A DNA stretch of 7,202 bases, from NCBI GenBank assembly GCA_913059105.1, contig CAJXRL010000141.1:1-7202 (forward strand). The letters are read 5' to 3'. Within the stretch, counting starts at the first letter, position 1; each line of letters starts with the position of its first letter. The notes under the pieces are model-generated. The model worked only from the letters and a program-made list of their open reading frames with translations. It did not search any database and was not told the origin of the DNA. Shown piece after piece: positions 1-7,202 of the stretch. The translations under genes and the position numbers were made by a program. Source of the DNA: an uncultured Flavobacteriales bacterium. GTDB lineage: Bacteria; Bacteroidota; Bacteroidia; Flavobacteriales_E; Vicingaceae.

Positions 1-35
1 GATCGTCGGCAGCGTCAGATGTGTATAAGAGACAG
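1..35 (+). other. Nextera read-1 (S5/i5 side) adapter, not genomic
   Basis: Positions 3-35 match the 33-base Nextera transposase read-1 oligonucleotide. This includes the 19-base Tn5 mosaic end AGATGTGTATAAGAGACAG at 17-35, preceded by TCGGCAGCGTC. The first two bases, GA, fit the end of an i5 index. Genomic DNA therefore starts at 36. The minus-strand frame stays open through the adapter only by chance, so the residues it encodes are not protein. Confidence 0.98.
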
Positions 36-3000
36 CATCAAGAGAACCCTTTTCAAAATTCACTCTATTATTCACGTCAATCCCGTGCCCAATTAATGCC
101 TTTCCTCTTTCACTTTGCATATAATTATATCTATCATTAATTGTGTTAGTTCCAAAAACTGGTATTATTTTTTCATCCCAACTTCCACCTATGTCACCTT
201 GAGTGATGGTTACATTATATTCAGAATTCACTTTTAACCAATCTGCAAGTTCCTTCATATCAGATTCAAAACCTCCTTGCTTTGGGGATTCTGTCACACC
301 CGGAATATAAGTAAACCATCCAACTGCTGCACCATCTGGTACCGGCGAAGTTAAAGCAGCTTTCGGAGCCACTGGTGGCGGTGGCGGTGGTATAATAACA
401 TTTACAGCTGGTGCTGCTATAGGTGGTGCAGGGTTCGGCGGTGAAGGCGGCACTGGCCGAGGTCTCTGCAAAACTGGCTTCTCTAAAGTTGTAGGACCTT
501 CAAGAGTTTGGATAAAAGCATTAGTTTTTTCATTTGCGCTACCTTCATCATAAGCTTTTTGAGAGTTCTTCATTCTAGCAATTAAGTTAAGCATCTTATT
601 ATCAGCATTAACAATCGATGAACTAGACTCATCTGAATATTTAAATTGGATAGTTCCAACATCTCCTGGTTTTGCATTTGGATTTAAAAATATTCTACGT
701 TTATACTTTCCCTTTTTATCGACATAGTCTGTCGCAAATGCTTCTTCAAGTCCATCTAAATCAAAAGCCCAAATAGGAGTATTCCCTGCGTATTGATAAG
801 GAGTGTACCAGGGAAAAGATGCAGTTAGAGGATCAACGGATAAAAACTTTCCAATTCTTGGATTGTAAATTCTAAATCCATAATCATATGAATTTCCGTT
901 TCCGCTAACTTCATCATCTTTTTCTTTCCCATTAAAACCATACCTGTATTGTGATCCTGAGCTAAAAGATCTCCCTGGCATCTGCATGCCAAAAGGGTAA
1001 TAGTCTTGTCGGCTGGTTACTACTGGCTCAAAGTAAGCTAAACTGCCGTTTGTGCAGGTTTTACTCAAACTAGCCTCAGTAATTGTAAATGTTCCTCCAT
1101 TTGCATGGTCGGCCAAATAAAAACCTATGTTGCCCACAGCAGCAAGGTCAATGGTAAAGCAATTTTCGCCAGGAAGTACAAGTTGCTCAGAAATTTGCCC
1201 AAAATCACCTGTATATAATCTAAAATATAGACTTCCTTGGGTAAAACCTTCGGCCATAGTAAAACAATACTGGTAGCTGCAATTGGCGTCTGCCGTATAA
1301 TCTAAACTTCTCGTGACCTCCCCGCTCTCATCATAAAGGGTAACATCCATTTTAGTTGTTTGAGACAATTCTCCTTCCACTTCTTCTCCCAAAAAGCTCC
1401 AATTTTCTTCTCCAAATTCCTCAGTAAAAACAATACTTGTGCTAGTAGTAGTGTTTACCACTGGTGTTTTTTGGTCGGTAATTGTCGCAAGCACATTACC
1501 CAAATGGTTTTTCATTTCATAGTTCTTCTTACCTCTAAAGTCAATGTTTTCGTCTTCAACTTCACTTAGGCTTATTGCTTGTACTAATGCCTTGCTAATA
1601 GACCCGTTGCTTGTTGTCGTATAGTTTATTACTCCTTTTGCAACAGGTTCTGCTCTGTTATATACTCCTAAACGGTCAGATCCAAAAAGGTTCAATTCTT
1701 TTTGCACTAAAGTTTCTTCAATTTCAGTGGCTTCTGCAGTAGATGAAAAGGCAGAGCTATAGGTGCTCAAAATATTTCCTTGAGCATCTCTTACATAATA
1801 AGTTTCCGTCCATTTTACAAGGTCTTCTATGCTTCCATCCGCTTGTTTTGGTTTTACAATTTTCTTTACCCTATTGCCTTGTGCATCGTAAAAGAATTCA
1901 AGATCTGGCTTAGTTACACCCTCTTCAACATACCTCGTAATTGCTTTTACTTTACCAGAAACAGTCCACTCAATGTTTTCAATTTGCTCTTGCTCATCTT
2001 TAATTAAATTTCCAATTGCATCGTATTCGTAATTGTTATTGGCTAAAACATCATCATCAAATACTTGTCCGTTTTTTATGTCTGGTCCACTTGTTCCATT
2101 GTTTATGCTGTCTTGAGCAGCCAACAATCGGTTAGTGTTTTTCCCGTGCCAATCATTAGTCACTCCTATAGTCTCATATTCTTTATGGTGATACTTGTAC
2201 TTTAATACATCCATTTGGTCACCGTATTGGTCATTTCTTGCTAAACGGGTTAAGTTACCATTTGCATCATAGTTGTATTCGGTTTTGTACTTGTCGTATG
2301 CTAAACTGCTATTGCCCCAACTGTTTCCATTCACATCCATAGTTGTATAGGCCTCTGCGCCTTTTATTCTGTTTAGCTGGTCATACTTATAAATCATGGC
2401 TTGCGGGCCTGCAGCATTTGTTGCATCGTCAATAAAAGTAGTGGTCATGTATGCAATGTTCCCATTGTACAAATTTTTCATGTTATTGGCAATGTAACTG
2501 CCACTTATACTTGCTTCAAAATTAGCTGCCGGGCTACCAATAGACGTATAATCATTTTGGAAATATCCTAAATTATACCCAACGGCATCTTTTGCTACGT
2601 AATTGTTATTGTTAGCCGAAGCAGTTGCATCTCGTCCCATATCTCTATCACTTCTTAAAGAGTTAGAGTTTATTCCTTTTAACCAGCCTTGCACGGTGTA
2701 CGCAAAATCAATTCCTTGAACTTTCCAATCGCCCAGTGCAGTTCTTTTAAGTGGTCCGTGTCGGTAGTACTCATAACTTGCATCATTACTCCATTGTAAT
2801 CCATTTGAAGAGGTTAATACGGCAGTTATTCTATTGTCTGCATCGTATTGGTATCGGTGGTAAAATTGATCTCTCATGCCAGCTTGGTACTTCACCTGCA
2901 TTACATTTCCGCTAATTAAATCGTACTCATAATCTATCCGCTTAAACTGTTGCTCCAAATGTGTTAGGTCAGAAAATTCTTGATACAACGTTTTTACGTT

Positions 3001-6000
3001 TCCGTGTACATCGTAACTGTAATGCGTAGCATAATCGTATACGCAAGGTTCTACGTTATCAAACTCTTGATATGTTGAAGTAGTAACTCGGGAACGTAGG
3101 TGCTGCTGTTCCAGATCAGTATTGCAAGTTGTTGCGTTGTCGTAATATGTTCTTGAAATTTGATTTTTGCTAGCTGTTGAAATCCAGGCATCAAACAAAA
3201 CAGGTTCTAAAAGCCCTTTGCGGTAATTACTTTCAATTTGACTTGTAGCTGCCAACAATTCACCCACTTCACTAATACGCCCTAATTCATCGTATAAAGT
3301 ATAACTATAGGTTTTATCATCTGCATTGTATTGCTTCGCATTTTGCGATGCTACCAAACGGCCCAACTTGTCGTAATAAAAGCGGTCTGAGAAGTAATCA
3401 GAGAAATCAGTGATAAATCCAAACTCTCCATTGTAGCCTCCAACATAACCTTTACCAGAACTAAAAAAGCCTAACACAAATATGTGTGGCGAACCATTTA
3501 AAATCGAACCTTTGGGTTCCCAACTGTCACCGCCATCACGTGTTACAAATAAATCATCAAGGCTGCCTACAGCATAACCTCTTTTTCTATCAACAAAATG
3601 TATAGCCCGTACGTGATTATTGTTCAGCACTCTAGTTGATTTTAGCGTAATTCCTAACCTATTGGTAATAGGATCTCTTTCTATTACACTTATCTTTCCA
3701 CTTAGTCCACCTACAAAACCATAGTCTGGATCTACCATTTGTCCAATAAAGCCATAGTTAGTAGTAGACGAATTCACCACTTTTTTCCAAGGGCCTTCAA
3801 TACCAGACTCAGTATAATAGATATTCGATTTTCCTGTTATTAATCCAATATTATCGTTGAGCATATCAATATGATATAAGCCAACTCCTGTATTCATAGT
3901 ACTTAAACTACCACCAACTTCGAGCACGCAAGCTTTCCACATAGGGGTTCTACTAGAATCATAAGTAAAAGCTCTTCCATCACCAGAAACAATTAATCCG
4001 TGGTTTTTATCAGTAAAGTGCAGGTCTCTCACGTATTCGTTTGGCAAAGAAATATCATTACTAGTTGGCGTAACGTATTCTGCCCAACTATTGCCACCAT
4101 CTGTACTTATTCCTATGTAATAACCAATACCCCCTACTAAAAGAACATTTGAATTTACTTTGTTAATGCTTAACAAAGTTGGAGGAATGAAGTCATTGAT
4201 TTTTGCCCAACTAGCTCCAAAATTACTGCTATTGTATATTTTCCCATCGTTTGCTGCAATTGAATATTCGTTACCCAACATAACAATTGAATTTGGATTT
4301 ACAAGTTCGCCGACAGGTAAGTTAGAGCTATTTAAAGCTGCCATGCTTGAACCATAATGAATTCCTTGGTCATGCAATAAAACAGATTTTGTTGGACTGT
4401 AAAATATTTCTTTATAATTTGTAATTGTGTTTGTTATAATAGGCGCTGAGCTACTAAATACTTCAGCAATAACCCCATCGCCAACTAAAATTCCGGAGTT
4501 GTTGTCCATGCCCAAATCCTTTAAATTTGCCGATGTACCGCTATTCAATATTTTCCAACTAATCCCCTTATCTTCGGAATGAAGAAATGTTCCGTTATCC
4601 CCAACAATAAAAGCTTCTAACGGGTAATTATCGTCAAACGCAACCGAGGTTAATGGCAGAGGCTTAAAAGAGTTAGAAAGGTTAGTCCAAAGAGCACCTC
4701 CGTCAGCTGTTGACCAAACTGTACCTTCATTACCAACCATAATTCCTGTTCCAGTAGGTGAACTAATGGTAAAGCTTTTTATTGAAGAATTTGAAAGAGC
4801 AAGGTTTGACTTTTCCATCCAATTAACATTTCCGTTCGAAAAAGATCCTCCACTAGTTGAATAGGCCACCTTTCCATCTGCAGTGACGGCATATATGTTA
4901 TTTACGTCAGTTGCATGAATATCTACAAACACGTCAGTATTAAATTCAGTTTTTACTGAGCCGAGTTCTGTCCAAACAAAACTTGCAAAATTATTTGCTG
5001 TTCCATTTGCAAAATAGATGTCATCTCCAATTAAAGCTACCGCTTTCCCACCAGCTAAATCAACGCTCATTTTTTTCACTTCTTGTCCAGCGCCTATTGT
5101 TCCAGTTTGTGAGAAGGTTGCATTATTTATTGAGTAATTAATTTTACCACTGCTGTTGCCAATAAAAGTATTTGAACCTTCAATGTACAAGCTCCTTAAA
5201 TTACCTCCACTTGGTTGATTTGTAGGAGTACTCCACGTTGTTCCGCCAACGGTTGATTTAAGAATGGCGGTATTGTCAATGTAATATGCGGTAGTACTGC
5301 TCGTAAATTCTACGTCGTAAATGGTGTTATTGCCAGATAAAATGGTTGACCACGTTGTACCGCCATCTGATGATTTTGATATGCTTTTCCCAGGTCCATA
5401 CTGAGCATCTTCGTCCACTCCATACAGCAAATTACCTCCTATGGATTTTATAAATTCAAAGTCCCCATCTATACTTTCTTGTATATCGGATATGCTTGCT
5501 GCATTGTTGTATTCGTGAAGCAATCCATTCTTTCCAACCAAGATAAACTTACCTCCTAAGTTTGCAACTGAGGTTAAAGCTCCGGAAGAGATGATGTTGC
5601 TGACCGTCCAATTAACACCAAAGTTTGTTGTTCTAAAAATTTGCCCAGAACTGCTAACCGCGATTCCTTCTCCGTTACCATCAACATCATATTTTGCAAT
5701 GAGTCCAACTGTTTTGCTTTTTAAAGCAGAGTTTGCAGTAGACCAGGAATCTCCGTGGTCAAAAGTTTCCCAAAATTTTCCAGATTCCGAAAATATTTTA
5801 AAATGATCTAAATCTAGTTCTGTCGTTTTAAATATTAGATTCTCATTGGTCGGTGTACTTTTTTTATTATAATTAGATCCTACTTTTAATAATAAACTAC
5901 CGCCTGCTCCTACTACATTGCCATAATCATCAATGTAATTATAATTGTCAGTGCCATAACTAGTTGCTTCGTTCCAAGTAGTACCACCATCATTTGTTTT

Positions 6001-7159
6001 AAAAATTAAGCCTTCTCTTCCTCCACCAGACAAGTCTCTAAAACCAACTAATACTCCTTCCAAAGAATTGGTAAAGGCAACGTCACGAATAAAAAAATCA
6101 CTCGGTAAACCAGAATTTGCATTTGGCACGTAATTGGATTCATAAATGTCTAAATCATCATGATCAGGAACACTTTGCTGAATTAATTGACCCAAACTAT
6201 TGTATTGATACGTGGTAGCCATTGTATGCTCAGTATAAGTAGCCTTTTGCTTTAACTTTCTATCCAATTTTACTTTAGCTAATCCACTATATGGTATTTT
6301 ACTCACCCCTTTCGGAGGAACTGTTCGCACCAAATTACCGGCTTGATCGTAATAATATAAAGTGTAGTGGTGCTCATCTTCTTCAAAGTTTAACTTAAAA
6401 TCATCGTATACATTTAAACACTTTTTAACGTAGCCGTCTCTAAAAGCAAGCTTAACACTATCCATGTAGTTTCGATACAATAGTTTAGCATTGTATTCTG
6501 CAGTGAACTCTATTTCTGCTTCGCATTCATTAGCCGGGTTCTGAATGTAAATTTTGTCAGTAACATTAGCATGACAAAAATTAGGGTACCTTGCCACATT
6601 GCATTTTTCTCTCACAGTAATATTATCGAAGCCCCAATAATAATACTCTTGGTTACCACAATTTTGACTGTTACCTACACCAACAACACCAATTTCAATT
6701 TCAATAGTTGAATTGGCTGATTGAAAGTCAATCTTAAAATTTTCCCAGGGAATGCTCCATTTATCATTTACGTGTTGAGATTTTACCGTTGTAGTGCCTG
6801 TATTATATGGCGTACAGGGCTTGTGAAAATCTTGCCAAATTGGATACAAATTATTAAACTTCCCGGTAAGGTACGGTTGAGGCAGACCATTTATACTAAC
6901 CTCAAATTGTGGAATACAAGTCGGATTAAATATATGATCATCATCTAAATAACTGAAAGCGTCTAAACTCAATTCATAATTTTTTAGCGTAGAACTTCCT
7001 ATCGTAACTATTTGCTTAAAAACAGGCAGAGGTGTGCTTAAGTCATTATTTATTCTTGCTAGAAGAAAATTTCCGGTCATGCTTTTTGTAGCTTCCGTTG
7101 ATATTGAAGAGTGAATTAATTTATCAGGATCTGTTGTAGTGCATTGATTGTTCCATGTA
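36..7159 (-). CDS. Giant RHS/YD-repeat protein with inserted beta-propeller block, partial at both ends
   Basis: Reading minus-strand triplets aligned to position 1, I translated every codon and found no stop in 2374 complete codons. Neither start nor stop is in the window. The order is jelly-roll-like domain (residues about 20-186), spacer (187-264), RHS strands (265-332), YCF48/BNR-type propeller block (333-1258), YD repeats (1259-1820), RHS-associated core (1821-2138) and passenger (2139-2374). Hallmarks include YYYDQAGNLVRTVPPKG, FYYDKLGRLVASQNAKQ, HYSYDVHGNVKTL and YGFRIYNPRIGKFLSVDPL. RHS proteins are known to fold into a hollow beta-strand shell that holds or presents a C-terminal passenger, and many are exported effectors or surface proteins. 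Here a secreted or surface role is inferred; the signal peptide and any secretion tail are missing. Cysteines cluster in the terminal and inserted beta domains, which fits an extracytoplasmic location. No neighbouring gene is present to inform function. The family assignment is very secure, the biological role unknown. Confidence 0.96.
37..339 (-). other. C-terminal globular domain, tentatively OmpA-like, truncated by contig end
   Basis: Residues 2274-2374 read PDGAAVGWFTYIP, FESDMKELADWLKVNSEYNV, TITQGDIGGS, NDRYNYMQSERGKALIGHGI and DVNNRVNFEKGS. The order resembles OmpA C-terminal domains: helix LxxLAxxLKxNP, strand VxIxGHTDxxGS, N-x-x-LS-x-R-R-A helix, then GI-x-x-x-R. The Asp of TQGD (residue 2322) would take the place of the ligand-binding Asp. 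The arginine in QSER is one position off the usual binding Arg, where a Gly stands. There is also an extra loop (SWDEKIIPVFGTNTI). It could bind peptidoglycan, could be a non-binding relative, or could be an unrelated alpha/beta passenger. The remainder lies beyond the contig. Confidence 0.4.
364..462 (-). other. Proline-rich linker
   Basis: Residues 2233-2265 include PRPRPVPPSPPNPAPP-like sequence and a run of six prolines in IIPPPPPPVAPK. About half the residues are proline, so the segment is extended and rigid. It separates the shell and its spacer from the C-terminal globular domain, as proline-rich tethers do in envelope proteins that must reach across the periplasm or the cell surface. 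Confidence 0.85.
463..744 (-). other. Variable spacer after the RHS core
   Basis: Residues 2139-2232 follow DLDGLE directly. They are polar and charged: KKGKYKRRIFLNPNAKPGD, then TIQFKYSDESSSIVNADNKM and a probably helical LNLIARMKNSQKAYDEGSAN. I recognise no enzyme motif. It is the start of the C-terminal passenger, the part that differs most between RHS proteins, and probably a linker or small accessory domain. Confidence 0.5.
745..1698 (-). other. RHS repeat-associated core domain
   Basis: Residues 1821-2138 match the conserved RHS-associated core, which closes the shell and marks the border to the variable C-terminus. In order they show ELNLFGSDRLGVY, NYEMKNHLGNVLATITD (NHLGNV part 1474-1509), DYYPFGMQMPGR (970-1005), YRYGFNGKEKDDEVSG, YDYGFRIYNPRIGKFLSVDP (ending near 826) and YTPYQYAGNTPIWAFDLDGL (ending at 745-762). 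The Bacteroidota form ends DLDGLE, where proteobacterial Rhs proteins have DPxGL. A second domain is inserted between NHLGNV and DYYPFGM and is listed separately. Confidence 0.96.
1054..1428 (-). other. Beta-rich domain inserted within the RHS core
   Basis: Residues 1911-2035 separate NHLGNVLATITD from DYYPFGM, which in simpler relatives are only a few tens of residues apart. The insert begins FTEEFGEENWSFLG and contains alternating beta-like stretches: KMDVTLYDESGEV, YQYCFTMAEGFTQGSLYFRL, CFTIDLAAVGNIGFYLAD and GGTFTITEASLSKTC. It has four cysteines (NCSYQYC, ENC, KTC). The opening F-x-x-x-F...W and the beta pattern suggest a jelly-roll or lectin-like module exposed on the outside of the shell. 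Function and ligand are unknown, and the fold is inferred. Confidence 0.55.
1699..3384 (-). repeat. Main RHS/YD-repeat array (shell)
   Basis: Residues 1259-1820 contain successive YD units: RFYYDKLGRLVASQNAKQ, YTLYDELGRISEVGEL, THYSYDVHGNVKTLYQE, YEYDLISGNVMQVKYQ, YHRYQYDADNRITAV, YNYDANGNLTRLAR, NYEYDAIGNLIKD, FFYDAQGNRVKK and YVRDAQGNILSTY. Between them lie the Bacteroidota-type signatures KVQGIDFAYTVQGWLKGIN (about 2680-2730) and DAVGYNLGYFQNDY. Known RHS structures (TcC, Rhs effectors) wrap such strands into a cocoon. Two cysteines (TTC, EPC) lie between the second and third units. Assignment is by repeated motif and is secure. Confidence 0.95.
3385..6162 (-). repeat. YCF48/BNR-type beta-propeller block inserted in the RHS array
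   Basis: Residues 333-1258 carry a recurring blade pattern: a hydrophobic strand, then VG.DG.I, then S/T-x-DGG-x-x-W. Clear copies are KTNDGGTTW (near 5976), TFDHGDSW (5745), RTTNFGVNW (5610), KSSDGGTTW (5352), KSTVGGTTW (5235), STADGGALW (4689), HSEDKGISW (4557), NSSNFGASW (4209), ISTDGGNSW (4086) and VTRDGGDSW (3522). Degenerate copies lie near 4974, 4821, 3939 and 3789. The tryptophans are spaced by roughly 44 residues or about twice that, as expected for YCF48-like (photosystem-II assembly factor) or sialidase BNR-type blades. About 20 blades would fit, enough for two or three propellers. These folds bind proteins or ligands, but no enzymatic residues can be assigned. The reading frame continues across both borders, with RHS motifs directly on each side, so this looks like a genuine domain insertion and not a misassembly. 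Confidence 0.88.
6163..6366 (-). repeat. First RHS/YD repeats before the propeller insertion
   Basis: Residues 265-332 hold two recognisable YD units. One is YTLYYYDQAGNLVRTVPPKG (6307-6366), the other is TMATTYQYNSLGQLIQQ followed by SVPD (6163-6228). In related proteins the second unit leads within a few residues into a strand of the type FWYDRLGRLV. Here that continuation is found only at 3384, about 926 residues later. These strands are expected to form the start of the spiral beta-shell. Confidence 0.9.
6367..6600 (-). other. Spacer between jelly-roll and RHS shell
   Basis: Residues 187-264 form a charged, probably alpha-helical segment (AEIEFTAEYNAKLLYRNYMD, then SVKLAFRDGYVKKCLN) that runs straight into the first RHS strand. 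Cysteines at NFC, NEC and KKC may pair. In Bacteroidota RHS proteins a similar segment ending in HYTLYYYDQAGNL precedes the shell, so this is probably the normal entry into the repeat region and not a separate functional domain. Confidence 0.6.
6601..7107 (-). other. N-terminal jelly-roll (galactose-binding/CBM-like) domain, possibly incomplete
   Basis: Residues about 20-186 have the run of motifs seen in Bacteroidota extracellular jelly-roll modules. They start with MTGNFLLARIN, then VFKQIVTIGSSTLKNYELSL, FEVSINGLPQP, WENFKIDFQ, STIEIEIGVVGVG and finally YYYWGFDNITVRE. The closing FDNITVRE resembles the calcium-site or edge strand that ends many such folds. Several cysteines (PTC, KPC, QNC, EKC) could form disulfides outside the cytoplasm. 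Such domains usually bind glycans or act as spacers, and no ligand can be named here. It sits directly N-terminal of the RHS shell, and its own start may lie beyond the contig. The fold is assigned by pattern, not by a search. Confidence 0.6.
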
Positions 7160-7202
7160 CTGTCTCTTATACACATCTGACGCTGCCGACGATCTACTCT
7201 GT
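7160..7202 (-). other. Nextera read-1 adapter (reverse complement) plus i5 index, not genomic
   Basis: Positions 7160-7192 are the exact reverse complement of the read-1 adapter, with the mosaic end CTGTCTCTTATACACATCT at 7160-7178. The next eight bases, TCTACTCT (7193-7200), are the reverse complement of AGAGTAGA, which I recognise as Nextera i5 index S504/N504. The final GT fits the start of the P5 flow-cell sequence. Real sequence ends at 7159. Confidence 0.98.

Noticed and set aside
36..744. C-terminal toxin domain with an immunity gene, as in polymorphic toxin loci
   Set aside because: No nuclease, deaminase or protease motif is visible after the RHS core, and the contig ends before any downstream gene.
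1360..1569. Short plus-strand ORF of 69 codons
   Set aside because: It lies opposite the RHS core motifs (NHLGNV region) and has no family resemblance; it is a shadow of the minus-strand gene.
1780..2007. Short plus-strand ORF of 75 codons
   Set aside because: It is antisense to well-conserved YD repeats, and its hydrophobic composition is a by-product of the opposite frame.
4160..4357. Short plus-strand ORF of 65 codons
   Set aside because: It is antisense to propeller blades with clear DGG..W motifs on the minus strand.
5591..5806. Short plus-strand ORF of 71 codons
   Set aside because: It is antisense to propeller blades and has no recognisable domain.
3385..6162. Sialidase enzyme suggested by the BNR-like (S/T-x-D-x-G-x-x-W) motifs
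   Set aside because: The motif alone is shared by many non-enzymatic propellers. I find no sialidase arginine triad or FRIP motif, so only a structural propeller is called.
6721..6948. Short plus-strand ORF of 75 codons
   Set aside because: It is antisense to the N-terminal jelly-roll-like domain, whose motifs are coherent on the minus strand.
1..7194. Perfect 35-base inverted repeat at the two ends, containing the Tn5 mosaic end
   Set aside because: It looks like the ends of a transposon, but the extra TCGGCAGCGTC part and the index bases show it is Nextera library adapter. No transposase is encoded between the ends.

Overview
The window is a sequencing contig whose real DNA runs from 36 to 7159. 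Both ends are Illumina Nextera (Tn5) library adapter in inverted orientation. All the real DNA is one minus-strand reading frame: no stop codon occurs in 2374 complete codons, and both the start and the stop lie outside. Residue numbers below count from the first complete codon, at 7156-7158. The protein is a very large RHS/YD-repeat protein. Its motifs (TLYYYDQAGNL, RFYYDKLGRLVASQNAKQ, THYSYDVHGNVKTL, VQGWLKGINS, NHLGNV, DYYPFGM, YDYGFRIYNPRIGKFLSVDPL, DLDGLE) are those of the Bacteroidota version of the family. With the AT-rich codon use, this suggests a Bacteroidota bacterium, perhaps of the Flavobacteriia or Saprospiria type. The genus cannot be given.

From N- to C-terminus (right to left) the layout is as follows. 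A beta-rich jelly-roll-like domain lies at about 6601-7107, and a cysteine-containing, charged spacer follows at 6367-6600. The first RHS strands lie at 6163-6366. A block of about 926 residues of YCF48/BNR-type beta-propeller blades (3385-6162) interrupts the RHS array. The remaining YD repeats (1699-3384) follow, then the RHS-associated core (745-1698), which itself carries an inserted domain of about 125 residues (1054-1428). The C-terminal passenger begins at 744. It has a variable spacer, a proline-rich linker (364-462) and a globular domain with some resemblance to OmpA-type peptidoglycan-binding domains (37-339), cut off by the contig end.

The known biology of RHS proteins suggests a large secreted or surface-exposed shell-forming protein with a C-terminal passenger. 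The propellers and the inserted beta domain would decorate the outside or help recognise a partner. No toxin domain, immunity gene, secretion signal, RNA gene, promoter, terminator or mobile element is visible. The most notable points are the propeller block placed between two neighbouring YD repeats and the non-nuclease-looking C-terminal domain.
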